64,000 bases of DNA, from assembly GCA_020161355.1 (NCBI GenBank), contig JAIUOF010000001.1, positions 868,001-932,000 on the forward strand, in the 5' to 3' direction. The position numbers and the translations under genes were made by a program. Source of the DNA: Bacteroidota bacterium (GTDB taxonomy: Bacteria > Bacteroidota > Bacteroidia > Cytophagales > Spirosomataceae). The notes under the pieces are model-generated. The model had not been told where the DNA came from and did not search any database. It was given only the letters and a program-made list of their open reading frames with translations. This document shows positions 45,841 to 55,182 of this stretch, piece by piece (the first letter of the stretch is position 1; every line of letters starts with the position of its first letter).

Positions 45841-46430
45841 TAAGTACAAATCTGGCTACGCATACGGCTGAGGGTTTCCTGACTCATGCCCAGATAAGAA
45901 GCAATATGCCCCAAAGACACCCTCTGAATAAGGTAAGGCTGGGTTTCCATCAATCTTTCGTAGCGTTGCAGGGCACTTTCTGACCTGATCGAATACAACA
46001 TACTGTCGGCATCAATGAAGATCTTTTCGTATAACTTCCTCACGTAATCATTGAAAACCACATGCTTTTGCAATAAATACTGAATGTGGTCATAATGGAG
46101 AAAAAAGACCTCGGTGTATTCCAGTGCCTGGATGTTTTCGAGAGATGGAACCTGCATCAAATAACTTTGAGGCGAAGTAATGATGCTGTGTTCTATTGAA
46201 AATGCGGTGGTTATTTCTTTATTTTCACTGTGAGTAAACGATCGGCAACAACCTTTGTCGATATAATAAATACCTTCGCAAATATGGCCTTCCCGCAATA
46301 AATAGGCGTTTTTCTGAAATACCAAACCCTGGAAATAGGATGCAATTTCGAGTTGAATATCCATCTCGAATTTTTTGTATTCCTCTACCAAATCAAATTT
46401 CAGTTTAACCATAATGTACAATATACCCAT
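45840..46430 (-). CDS. Crp/Fnr-family transcriptional regulator
   Basis: A 196-residue regulator with a cyclic-nucleotide-binding-like domain (about 20-130: LREGHICEGIYYIDKGCCRSF) and a C-terminal winged HTH (VSLGHIASYLGMSQETLSRMRS). The ETLSR recognition helix is the type that reads TTGAT..ATCAA half sites, matching the box at 45357-45370. The N-terminus lacks an FNR-type iron-sulfur Cys cluster; the CC pair in the sensor domain is of unknown meaning. An alternative ATG is at 46412 (MVKLKFD). Confidence 0.85.
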   Translation of the reverse strand: MGILYIMVKLKFDLVEEYKKFEMDIQLEIASYFQGLVFQKNAYLLREGHICEGIYYIDKGCCRSFTHSENKEITTAFSIEHSIITSPQSYLMQVPSLENIQALEYTEVFFLHYDHIQYLLQKHVVFNDYVRKLYEKIFIDADSMLYSIRSESALQRYERLMETQPYLIQRVSLGHIASYLGMSQETLSRMRSQICT

Positions 46431-46500
46431 ACTTACAGGGCAAAAATTGTACCATTAAATAGGTTTTTAAGATGAGAATAAGGCAATGAATTATTGAAAA

Positions 46501-47532
46501 CTACTTTGTCAGAAGCTTGGCAAAGAATTTTTCATAATAGTTAGCAACCAGATAAGCGATCCCAATGGAAGCCCAAAAAGTTAAAAAATATCTGGAATGC
46601 GGAGGATAAGGAATGTTTTTAAATGGGGCGGAAAGCATGATTTTTCCGGCAAAAACATAAACGATAGGATGCATCAGATAAAGCGTAAAACTTATTTCTC
46701 CTAAAAGATTGAGCCCTTCATGCAAAAAGCCCGGTGCCTGACCTTCGATCTTGAAAATCCCGAAGCAAATCAGTAAACAACTCAACAGAAAAACCAATCG
46801 CTTCCAGCCAAATATAATATGGATGGCATCACCATCGGCCGGGAAATACACAAATAGCATAATCCCGATTAAGGTGATTATCAAACTTAAGTAAAGGTTG
46901 AGTTTATTATTTTGAAAAAAATGGCCCATTATCAGCCCCAAATAGAAATAAAAGTATTGATTGAGCGGATTTACATAAGAGGTCCATTGTTTTGGAAGTG
47001 TTTTGGAGGGATCAAATACCTGAAAAGTAAAATATAAAAATATTCCTCCCAGTAAAATCCCTAAAATCCAGATGCCCCACTTTAAATTTTTGATGACATA
47101 CATTGACAATATAAATAAGACATAGAAAACCAGCACATTTCCGATAGACCATGCCCCCGTGGCCAGATAAGCTTCCCACTTCACAAAGCCAAACAAACCT
47201 GTAACATTAAGAAGTATATCTCCGATGGAAGGTAACTGTGGTCTAAGATAAATGGATATGATGGTAACCAGCCACAACAAAGGGTAAATACGTACAAATC
47301 TTTTATGCAGAAAATCAATAATGGCCTTTTTGTCAAATTGGAGCCGCTGATGATAAACCAAATAAAGTGTGAGACCACTCACAATATAAAAAATTGCTAC
47401 CCCAAATATTCCAAATCTGCCGAGTGCCGAATCCATTTTGAAAGGACCGTTTTCCCAGATGCCCAAATGGTAAACCATGATGCCTACTGCGGCCAATCCT
47501 TTGAGGTAATCAATTGAATAATATCGTTTCAT
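46501..47532 (-). CDS. Acyltransferase family 3 membrane protein
   Basis: Integral-membrane O-acyltransferase of the OafA/YrhL type, which acetylates surface glycans or other exported molecules. The 343-residue product starts YSIDYLKGLAAVGIMVYHLGIWE with the conserved His, has RFVRIYPLLWLV and about ten hydrophobic helices, and lacks the C-terminal SGNH domain. No linked glycan genes. It could modify the exported peptides, but nothing in the sequence shows this. Confidence 0.9.
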   Translation of the reverse strand: MKRYYSIDYLKGLAAVGIMVYHLGIWENGPFKMDSALGRFGIFGVAIFYIVSGLTLYLVYHQRLQFDKKAIIDFLHKRFVRIYPLLWLVTIISIYLRPQLPSIGDILLNVTGLFGFVKWEAYLATGAWSIGNVLVFYVLFILSMYVIKNLKWGIWILGILLGGIFLYFTFQVFDPSKTLPKQWTSYVNPLNQYFYFYLGLIMGHFFQNNKLNLYLSLIITLIGIMLFVYFPADGDAIHIIFGWKRLVFLLSCLLICFGIFKIEGQAPGFLHEGLNLLGEISFTLYLMHPIVYVFAGKIMLSAPFKNIPYPPHSRYFLTFWASIGIAYLVANYYEKFFAKLLTK

Positions 47533-47880
47533 AGATATTAAATTTTTATCAGAAATTATATACCGAACGGCTAAATATTTTAACTAAAAATAGGTCTATA
47601 AAGTATTTACAGTTAATATTCTATTAAAAATTAATTATCAAACTGTTACATTCTTTGTGTCGGCTGCCGCCTGGGCCTTCATTTTTTTTCGAAAAAAAAC
47701 GAAGCAAAAAAAACTGCACGGCAGCGGCCGACCGCCTGCAAACTCACACACTCAAAATTCTCAGAAACATTTTTTAATGAATTTACTTTTCTCCAAGGGA
47801 GAATTTTGATTGTGTTCAGACAGTGCAGGCTGTTATAAGGTAACATTTTATTTATTTTCTATGATTGGTACTAAAAAAAC
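47533..47880. other. Gene-free interval containing repeat copy 2
   Basis: About 350 bp between the acyltransferase start and the YehS-like gene end. No coding frame of note. Most of it is the nested-hairpin repeat at 47659-47833. Confidence 0.65.
47659..47833. repeat. Nested-hairpin repeat element, copy 2
   Basis: Same plan as copy 1 at 36558: a first hairpin CTTC..GAAG around a T8/A8 run (47677-47704), then CTGCAC (47714-47719) pairing with GTGCAG (47823-47828), enclosing CAAAATTCTC/GAGAATTTTG (47753-47762 with 47799-47808). The stems differ in sequence from copy 1 but keep pairing, so structure rather than sequence is conserved. Confidence 0.7.
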
Positions 47881-48348
47881 TCAGGATGCTTTAATTCTGT
47901 GCTTTTTGGCCAGGCCTTCCAGAAAATTCCTGAAAAACTGGTCTTTACATTCCCTGTATTGGGGTTGTGAGGGATTTCTGAAGATCGCACTGATCTCGTG
48001 CTTACTGATTTTCATGCCCACCTGGTCGTAGATTTCCAGAATATCCTCATCTTTAAGATTCAAAGCGATTTTTATTTTCCTGAAAATAATATTGTTGTTC
48101 AGCGTTTTCTCCGGCTCGGGCATTCCGCCTTCTTTTGCTCCTCTGAAATTGATGATAAAACCATTGAGGAAATGTGCAAATAATCTATCGTTCAAAGGCT
48201 TATGCTTTTCATCCTCTTCTTTCTTGAGATAATCACTCAGGTCGGCACGGTTTACTTCGAGGCCACCCAAAGCAAATATTTTCATCATTTTATCATCGCC
48301 AAAATCAAATGCATAGCGTAACCTCCTCAGAATGTCATTGTTTTTCAT
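47881..48348 (-). CDS. DUF1456 (YehS-like) protein
   Basis: A 155-residue cytosolic protein of the DUF1456 family, of unknown function. It shows the two internal repeats of the family: NNDILRRLRYAFDFGDDKMMKIF near the start and NNIIFRKIKIALNLKDEDILEIY in the second half, each ending in a short acidic helix. I use the ATG at 48348; the frame opens 26 codons earlier, but that part overlaps a terminator hairpin. Confidence 0.88.
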   Translation of the reverse strand: MKNNDILRRLRYAFDFGDDKMMKIFALGGLEVNRADLSDYLKKEEDEKHKPLNDRLFAHFLNGFIINFRGAKEGGMPEPEKTLNNNIIFRKIKIALNLKDEDILEIYDQVGMKISKHEISAIFRNPSQPQYRECKDQFFRNFLEGLAKKHRIKAS

Positions 48349-48372
48349 CAGTACAAATTTTCCACAAAAGTA

Positions 48373-48400
48373 AATAAAAAAAAGGCCTTTCGGCCTTTTT
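48373..48400 (-). terminator. Terminator after the GH31 gene
   Basis: AAAAAGGCC-tttc-GGCCTTTTT stem with A and T runs on both sides (48376-48400), 27 bp past the GH31 stop codon on the minus strand. Confidence 0.85.
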
Positions 48401-48426
48401 ACATCATAGAACCATGTAATCAACAA

Positions 48427-50802
48427 TTAAAAGCTCTTAACGCCAATGGTAAGTTTAGCATTGGTTGAGTCAACCGCTACACTTAATTTATTTCCTTTTT
48501 GTGTTAAGCTTACATTAATTAAATCAGCATTCCCTGGAATGAACAACGGCACTTTAACAATTCCCTGAGAGCTTCCGTACCTCACAAGGGTGAGTTTTGT
48601 CCAATCTATCTCTCCGGTATGCTGCACGGTTTGGTCAATTTGCGGTATCACAGCCCCATCTCTTACCAAAATCACGGCCTGAATGGCTCCGGTTTTTAAT
48701 TTCAGATATTGTCCGCCTTCATATTTTGCTCCTGACTGAAAATCAACCCATTTGCCTTTAGGAAGATATACTTCTCTTTCTGATTTTCCGGTTTCAAATA
48801 TCGGAGCTATCATCATATCGGCACCAAACATATACTGATTGTCCACATTCCAGGCTCCTCTATCCTCAGGAAACTCCACCAATAAGGCTCTCGTCATAGG
48901 AAGCCCTTTCAGGGTCGAAAGTTTAGCCTGAGTATAGATGTAAGGCATCAAACGGTATTTGGTATCGATTACATTTCTGAAGTAATCTTCGAAATCCTTT
49001 CCATAATCCCATGGCTCTTTGGGTGGCTGACCATGGCAACGCGTATGAGAGGCAAAAACACCCATAGGCAACCATCGACGATATAAATCCTCGTTGGTTC
49101 TCTGGGTAAATCCTCCGATATCATGGCTCCAGAAAGTAAAACCGCTCACGCCAATAGATAGCCCACCGCGTAATTCAGCTGCCATCCCCATATCGGTACT
49201 TTCGGCATCACCGCCCCAGTGCAAAGGATACCTCTGGCTGCCCGCCCAGGTACTTCTGGCCCAAATGATACGTTCATTGTTAATCTCCTGCGTGAGGTCC
49301 GATACTATTTTATTGTATCTTAAAGGATAAAGGTTGTGCTCATAAAATCCGGTGCGGCCGTTGGCATAAATACCATACAGCGGAGCCGTCTCCCCAAAAT
49401 CAACTTTTATGGCCGATACGCCTAATTTCAATAGTCCACCGATTTTATCCCTGTACCAGGCAATGGTTTCAGGATTGGTAAAGTCCAGAACGGCATCTTC
49501 ATAAGGTATCCCACCGGTGGCATTTTTTACATTCAGGCCTTTTTTTATGATTTCATTAAACAATACATTTTTGGGCACAAAATAAGGCAATTGCCACAAG
49601 CAGGTCTGGATTCCTACCTTCTTGAAATCAGCAATCATTTTTTGCGGATCTGTGAAACGGTTTTTTGAAAACTCATAATCACAACGCCAGTCGGTTTCGA
49701 ACCATCCGGTATCAAAATGTATCACATCAGCCGGAATTTTATGTTCTCTGAGCTTGGTAACGATATCCCGGCCATCCTTCTCGGAGAAATAGGTAATGCG
49801 ACTCATCCAAAGCCCAAAAGACCACAAGGGGGGCATAGGAGCTTTACCTGTAAGATTGGTATATTCATCCAAAATATCTTTGGGTTGACCCAAAAATACA
49901 AACAAATCCAGGCTCTCGTCTCCAATCATCAGGGCATTTACCGCCCTGTTGGTATTTCCAAAGTCACAGGTCACAGGAGTGGAAGTATGCATAAAAATAC
50001 CGTAACCTTTGTTGCTCATGAAAAAAGGTACCGGCTTATACATTTCGTGCGATTCCACGCCATTGGCATCGGTGGTACAAAGCACCACTTTGTCGCCTAC
50101 TTTATCAAAATTAACAAAGGACTCTCCGCAACCAAATATCTTCTCATCGGGTGAAAGAGCAAATGCAGCATTGACACTGCGACTGTAATCATGCATGCGG
50201 CGGATAAAACCAAAAGGCATGGTAGGCTTGTAAGATGGGCGACCATCGACCTGATGCCGGGTATGGGTGATAAGATTGCCCGTCGCATCGAAAAACTCTA
50301 TCTTCCAGGGAGCTGTGGTCAAAACCACCGAACCATAGGCACTCTTATAAGTATGTTTTCCGCCTGAAAAACTATAGGCCCAGTTGTTAATGGCTACGGG
50401 TTCTTTCACCAACATCAATGAAGGCTCATTGTAGTTGCCTTTGGTGCCGGTTTCCATTTTGATTCTTACGGTGCGGTCAGAGACAAATTCCAGTGAAAAG
50501 GGCAATGTAGGATCTGCTGCATATTCGGTAGCCGGGAACTCATTATTGCCGACTTTTCTCCAGGAAAACTGCGTATTGCTGAAAGCATGCCCGCCCATGG
50601 CTTCATGACGTAGCCATTTTACTGTACCTTTTCCGGTTTTGGGGTCAAATGAGGTAAGACTATCGGCAAAAAAATAGTAGTTGGAATGATCACGAAAATC
50701 AGGACTGATGTCAAGAGGCTCGTTGAGCACGGTTGGACGCGACTGCCCAAATACCATCACAGGAATCAGGACAAAAGGAAGCATCCACTTAGAAGCTTTC
50801 AT
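48427..50802 (-). CDS. Exported glycoside hydrolase family 31 (alpha-xylosidase-like)
   Basis: Retaining alpha-glycosidase, probably an alpha-xylosidase or alpha-glucosidase acting in the periplasm on plant-type oligosaccharides. The 791-residue product has a signal peptide (MKASKWMLPFVLIPVMVFGQ), an N-terminal beta-sandwich, a (beta/alpha)8 barrel from about residue 330 (PMPPLWSFGLWMSRITYF) with the nucleophile Asp in AIKVDFGE and the acid/base Asp in WGGDAES, and a C-terminal beta domain. It stands alone; no SusCD pair is adjacent, though a TonB receptor lies 2 kb away on the other strand. Confidence 0.92.
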   Translation of the reverse strand: MKASKWMLPFVLIPVMVFGQSRPTVLNEPLDISPDFRDHSNYYFFADSLTSFDPKTGKGTVKWLRHEAMGGHAFSNTQFSWRKVGNNEFPATEYAADPTLPFSLEFVSDRTVRIKMETGTKGNYNEPSLMLVKEPVAINNWAYSFSGGKHTYKSAYGSVVLTTAPWKIEFFDATGNLITHTRHQVDGRPSYKPTMPFGFIRRMHDYSRSVNAAFALSPDEKIFGCGESFVNFDKVGDKVVLCTTDANGVESHEMYKPVPFFMSNKGYGIFMHTSTPVTCDFGNTNRAVNALMIGDESLDLFVFLGQPKDILDEYTNLTGKAPMPPLWSFGLWMSRITYFSEKDGRDIVTKLREHKIPADVIHFDTGWFETDWRCDYEFSKNRFTDPQKMIADFKKVGIQTCLWQLPYFVPKNVLFNEIIKKGLNVKNATGGIPYEDAVLDFTNPETIAWYRDKIGGLLKLGVSAIKVDFGETAPLYGIYANGRTGFYEHNLYPLRYNKIVSDLTQEINNERIIWARSTWAGSQRYPLHWGGDAESTDMGMAAELRGGLSIGVSGFTFWSHDIGGFTQRTNEDLYRRWLPMGVFASHTRCHGQPPKEPWDYGKDFEDYFRNVIDTKYRLMPYIYTQAKLSTLKGLPMTRALLVEFPEDRGAWNVDNQYMFGADMMIAPIFETGKSEREVYLPKGKWVDFQSGAKYEGGQYLKLKTGAIQAVILVRDGAVIPQIDQTVQHTGEIDWTKLTLVRYGSSQGIVKVPLFIPGNADLINVSLTQKGNKLSVAVDSTNAKLTIGVKSF

Positions 50803-51116
50803 TTATTTTAAGGTTTTAATTGCCACGAAATTAGTGAATAAATGTAGTGTTGACAATTATTTCTAAGTATATTTTTGAGTATTGAAAAACGATTCTTTTC
50901 TTTTATCTTACAAATTTCAAAAAAAAATTCCATTCTAAATCTATAATTTTAAATTCTTAATTATCAGAACCTTATCCGACAACAAACGACTACAATCGTT
51001 TACATCCGAATACAAACGTTTAATAACCGAATCAGCTTCCGGCCCTGCCCCAACTTTGCAACATCAATTCGAAAACGAGTTGGATTTCAAAACTTAAACA
51101 ATTAAATATTACAATT
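50803..51116. other. Divergent intergenic region, GH31 and ssb
   Basis: About 310 bp with no coding frame. It has AT-rich DNA and a patch near 50980-51030 with repeated AAACG/CGTTT words (AAACGACTAC, ATCGTTTACA, CAAACGTTTA), possibly an operator. It presumably holds both promoters. Confidence 0.45.
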
Positions 51117-51443
51117 ATGAACGCAGTAAAATTAATCGGAAACGTAGGACAAGAAGTAAACGTGATGAACTTTGAAAATGGTAAAAAAGCAAGCTTCAGC
51201 CTGGCCACCAACGAAAGTTACAAAGACAAAAACAATCAGGAAGTAAAGAATACCACCTGGCATAATGTAATCGCCTGGGGCAAAACCGCAGACGTATGTC
51301 AGAGCCTGCTTTCAAAAGGTAAACTGGTGCAGATAGAAGGAAAAATCACCTACCGCCAGTACACCAACGCTCAGAATAATAAAGTAAACGTAACCGAAAT
51401 CGTGGCTTTCAAAGTGCAAGAGTTTAAACCGGAGAAAAAGTGA
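51117..51443 (+). CDS. Short single-stranded DNA-binding protein paralogue A
   Basis: A 108-residue protein made of only the SSB OB fold (MNAVKLIGNVGQEVNVMNFENG..ASFSLATNES, TTWHNVIAWGKTADVC, LSKGKLVQIEGKITYRQY). It stops at QEFKPEKK and lacks the Gly-rich linker and acidic DDDIPF-type tip through which housekeeping SSB recruits partners. A paralogue follows at 51577, so these are probably accessory SSBs. Confidence 0.88.
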   Translation: MNAVKLIGNVGQEVNVMNFENGKKASFSLATNESYKDKNNQEVKNTTWHNVIAWGKTADVCQSLLSKGKLVQIEGKITYRQYTNAQNNKVNVTEIVAFKVQEFKPEKK

Positions 51444-51576
51444 AATGGCTGTCAGCTTTAAGCTATCAGCTATCAGCTGCAAACTGGCACATTATCACAT
51501 TAATTATTAGCATATTATCTCATTAGAATATTAGCATATTATTAATTAACACATTAATCATTAGCACATTATCATC

Positions 51577-51921
51577 ATGAATCAGGTAAAATTAATCGGC
51601 AACGTGGGCAGCAATCCCACCATCAAGGTATTTGAAAACTCAAAACTGGCCAGCTTCAGTCTCGCTACTAAAAACACCTTCCAGACCCGTGAACAGAAAG
51701 AGAAAACCACCACCCAATGGCACAAGATTGTGGCTTGGGGCGAAAATGCCAAAAAGGCGGAGGAACTGATTGAAAAAGGAAAACTGGTAGAAATCGAAGG
51801 CAGCCTTCAGACCCGCAACTATGTGAATCAATATAATCAGAAGGTCTATATCACGGAAGTGGTGGCTTACAAGATTACTGAGAAGACCTCTGAAAAGAAA
51901 GAAAGGACGTTTTTTCTCTGA
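51577..51921 (+). CDS. Short single-stranded DNA-binding protein paralogue B
   Basis: A 114-residue OB-fold SSB similar to its upstream neighbour (MNQVKLIGNVGSNPTIKVFENS, TQWHKIVAWGENAKKAEELI, GKLVEIEGSLQTRNYVNQ), again without an acidic C-terminal tip; it ends EKKERTFFL. The 133-bp gap between the two holds short repeats of CATTAT and TTAGCA words. The pair looks like a local duplication. Confidence 0.88.
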   Translation: MNQVKLIGNVGSNPTIKVFENSKLASFSLATKNTFQTREQKEKTTTQWHKIVAWGENAKKAEELIEKGKLVEIEGSLQTRNYVNQYNQKVYITEVVAYKITEKTSEKKERTFFL

Positions 51922-52731
51922 ATCCAATCAGAAAGTCTCCATGCTTCATTCTGTTTAAGTCCCAATAATGGGCTGTTTCTGAATGTCGTGGAGATTTTCT
52001 TTTCATGCATAATACGGTGTAGGAAGTTACACAAAAGACACTAAGAAGACGCAAAAGGCACAAAGATTATAATTCTCGTTTTAGGGTTTAACCATTAAGG
52101 AATTAAGGACATTAAGCAAAAATCTTTGCGAATCTTTGTGGCTTCTTGGCGTTCTTTGTGGTTTTATTTTTCCACAAAAGACACTAAGAAGACGCAAAAG
52201 GCACAAAGATTATAATTCTCGTTTTAAGGTTTAACCATTAAGGAATTAAGGACATTAAGCAAAAATCTTTGCGAATCTTTGTGGCTCCTTTGCGTTCTTT
52301 GTGGTTAATCTTTTTTCTCGCAAAGACGCTAAGACGCAGAGTTTATTAGACTAGGTATCCTGGCAAATTCTAATGTTCGGTCTTAATAATACGAAAATCT
52401 TAAATCGTTAATCCAAAATCGTCAATCAAACCAATCCTGCCCCTGCCCCGAAGGGGGATTGGTTTGATTTGAAAAATCTAAAATCGTTAATCGTTAATCC
52501 CAAATCGTTAATCAATCCCAATAGCTATCGGGACGTTAATCAACTCAAAAAACTCTTCCTTTCCCCTCTCCGTGTGGAGAGGGGTGCCCGAAGGGGGGGG
52601 TGAGGTCCAATCAATCGTAAATCAAATCAATCGTAAATCCAAAATCTCTTTTTTTACTTCCTCAAAATATTCCCGGCTATTTCTCCGTTAGGTAAATACA
52701 TATAAACTATTACCATTAAACGCAACACACT
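51922..52731. other. Repeat-rich gene-free interval
   Basis: About 810 bp between the SSB genes and the TonB receptor. It holds the long direct repeat (52030-52611) and short reiterations of ATCGTTAATC-like words. The sequence upstream of the receptor presumably carries its promoter, but no good TAnnTTTG box was found. Confidence 0.6.
52030..52611. repeat. Long direct repeat, left copy
   Basis: Contains two tandem copies of a 143-bp unit (starting at 52030 and 52173; CACAAAAGACACTAAGAAGA...), then about 170 bp ending in the hairpin CCCCTCTCC-gtgt-GGAGAGGGG (52563-52584). About 480 bp of this is repeated nearly exactly at 56406-56840 on the other side of the TonB receptor/DUF4249 pair. Confidence 0.8.
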
Positions 52732-55176
52732 ATGCGAAAACACCACGCTTTGCTTTTGCTTTGCATATTATTTATCCAGGCAAAACTTTCGGCACAAACC
52801 AACACCACCATTAGCGGCTACGTCCGTGAAAAAGGTTCAAAAGAATTACTCATCGGGGTAAATGTGTACGTTCCCAGCCTTTCAACGGGCATCAGTACCA
52901 ATACTTACGGATTTTATTCCCTCACTTTACCCAAAACAGATTCCCTAACCCTGGTTTTTTCATTTGTGGGTTATTCCAAAAAAATTGTAAAACTACCTTT
53001 TAACCGCAATCAGGAATACAATGTGGAGCTGGAATCAGACCTCGTGCTGGACGAGCTCATTGTCAATGCCCAGAGGCAGGATAATGCACTTTCAGAAACC
53101 CCGCAGATGAGTAAGATTGATATTCCGGTCAATCAAATCAAGAAGATTCCAACTTTGTTGGGAGAAAAAGATGTGCTGAAAGTGATTCAGCTGATGCCCG
53201 GTGTGCAGAAAGGCTCTGAAGGCTCCTCCGGATTATATGTGCGTGGCGGTGGCCCCGACCAGAATCTGATCATCCTCGACGACGCCAATGTGTATAATGC
53301 CAGCCACTTGTTTGGGTTTTTCTCTACTTTCAATGGTGACGCCATCAAAAGCGTGGAGCTCACCAAAGGCGGATTCCCGGCAAGATACGGAGGCCGGCTG
53401 TCGTCAGTAGTCGAAATGAACATGAAAGATGGCAACAAACAAAAGCTAAGCGGGGAAGGCGGAATTGGCCTGATCTCCTCAAGATTGGTATTGGAAGGCC
53501 CGATAAAATTAAACAAAAACAAACCGGTGAAAGCCTCCTATATTGTTTCGGGTAGAAGAACCTATCTGGATGTGGTTTCGAGACCTTTTATAAAAGCCCA
53601 AAATAAGAAATCGGGAATAGATGGAACGGGAGGCTATTTCTTTTATGATTTGAATGCCAAACTAAACTTTGAGTTGGGTAGTAAAGACAAATTGTATCTG
53701 AGCGGGTATTTTGGCAGAGATATTTTCACAATCAAATCCAATTCAAGCACCGAGACTTTCAAAAACGGAATCAACTGGGGCAATGCTACGAGTACCCTCC
53801 GATGGAACCATCAGTTTAATCAAAAACTTTTTGCCAATACTTCCCTGATATTTAGTGACTATCAGTTTAATATTTCGGGAGAAGAAAAAATAAAAGACAT
53901 AGAAAACGACAGAGAAACCAGCTTTCTGATCAATTACCAGTCTGCTATCAGAGATTTTTCACTGAAATATGATCTTGACTTTTTCCTTAATCGCTTTCAT
54001 ACTTTCCGAATAGGTTTGCAAACCACCGCTCACCATTTTACGCCTGAGGCCAGCATCCTGAAAGACTCCCAGAGTAATCTCAATTTTGAAAATAAAAAAA
54101 CGCTCAATACCCTGGAGTCAGGAATTTATTTAGAAGATACCTGGCACCCGGTGGAAAACATCAAAGTCAACGCCGGGCTTAGATTTTCACATTACCTCAC
54201 CGACGGCAAGCAGTATTTCAAACCGGAGCCCAGAATATCAGCTTCCTATAAGTTTAGCAAAGACATGGCCTTAAAGGCATCGTATGCCGAAATGAACCAA
54301 TATTTACATCTGCTTTCCAATACGGGCATCGGATTGCCCACCGACCTGTGGGTGCCATCGACTACCAAAACTCCGCCCCAGCACTCACGGCAGTTTGCAG
54401 TGGGATTGGCCAAAGACCTCAACGAAGCCAAAGGCATCAGCATCACGCTGGAGGGTTATTACAAAAACATGAACCGGATCATCAATTATAAAGAAGGGGC
54501 TAGCTTCCTGGAAATAGGCTCACCCGAAGTCACCGACAAAAACACCTGGGAAGACAAGATCACCTCGGGCATTGGGGAATCTTACGGGATAGAGTTTTTG
54601 CTCCAAAAAAAGATCGGTAAGTTTTCTGGCTGGGCGGGATATACGCTCTCCAGGACGGTTTGGCAATTTCCTGAGCTCAACTTCGGGCAGGAGTTTTTTC
54701 CGAAATACGACCGGCGGCATGACATCTCTCTTGTGGGAATCTATGAAGTCAGTAAACGCATCACCTTATCCTCTACCTGGGTTTATGGTACCGGAAACGC
54801 CCTCACCGTGCCAATTTCTGAATATTCAGCCTACGTAAATGGGGGGAGTTCTAACCCCGGATGGACCAGTAACGGCGTTTTTCCTTACCAGGTGAATGAA
54901 TACGGCGGGAAAAACAGTTTCAGAGCAGAGCCTTACCATCGGCTGGATTTTGGGATTCAGTTTCATAAACAGAAAAAGCGGCATGAACGGACCTGGGATT
55001 TTAGTGTATATAATGTCTATAATCGCAAGAATCCGTTTTTCTATACGGTCGGCTCCAATCTGTCCAATAATTTCTTTGGAGGAAATAATTTCCAGAATAT
55101 TGACCAAAAAATGGTTCTGAAACGCTATTCTTTATTTCCAATCGTACCTTCTTTCAGCTATAACTTTAAATTCTAA
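52732..55176 (+). CDS. TonB-dependent outer-membrane receptor
   Basis: Energy-coupled outer-membrane importer. The 814-residue product has a signal peptide (ending IQAKLSAQ), a carboxypeptidase-like N-terminal beta domain (about 25-110, GYVREKGSKELLIGVNVYVP), a plug domain (LPMPGVQ-like LMPGVQKGSEGSSGLYVRGG) and a barrel ending in Phe (FSYNFKF). A DUF4249 lipoprotein gene follows by 6 bp, the usual partner of this receptor subgroup. There is no SusD. The pair is enclosed by direct repeats of about 480 bp. Confidence 0.92.
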   Translation: MRKHHALLLLCILFIQAKLSAQTNTTISGYVREKGSKELLIGVNVYVPSLSTGISTNTYGFYSLTLPKTDSLTLVFSFVGYSKKIVKLPFNRNQEYNVELESDLVLDELIVNAQRQDNALSETPQMSKIDIPVNQIKKIPTLLGEKDVLKVIQLMPGVQKGSEGSSGLYVRGGGPDQNLIILDDANVYNASHLFGFFSTFNGDAIKSVELTKGGFPARYGGRLSSVVEMNMKDGNKQKLSGEGGIGLISSRLVLEGPIKLNKNKPVKASYIVSGRRTYLDVVSRPFIKAQNKKSGIDGTGGYFFYDLNAKLNFELGSKDKLYLSGYFGRDIFTIKSNSSTETFKNGINWGNATSTLRWNHQFNQKLFANTSLIFSDYQFNISGEEKIKDIENDRETSFLINYQSAIRDFSLKYDLDFFLNRFHTFRIGLQTTAHHFTPEASILKDSQSNLNFENKKTLNTLESGIYLEDTWHPVENIKVNAGLRFSHYLTDGKQYFKPEPRISASYKFSKDMALKASYAEMNQYLHLLSNTGIGLPTDLWVPSTTKTPPQHSRQFAVGLAKDLNEAKGISITLEGYYKNMNRIINYKEGASFLEIGSPEVTDKNTWEDKITSGIGESYGIEFLLQKKIGKFSGWAGYTLSRTVWQFPELNFGQEFFPKYDRRHDISLVGIYEVSKRITLSSTWVYGTGNALTVPISEYSAYVNGGSSNPGWTSNGVFPYQVNEYGGKNSFRAEPYHRLDFGIQFHKQKKRHERTWDFSVYNVYNRKNPFFYTVGSNLSNNFFGGNNFQNIDQKMVLKRYSLFPIVPSFSYNFKF

Positions 55177-55182
55177 ATTCCC

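Noticed and set aside
46501..47532. Acyltransferase as a tailoring enzyme of the peptide locus
   Set aside because: It lies beyond the Crp/Fnr gene with no coupling, and the family mainly modifies glycans; nothing in the sequence ties it to the peptides.
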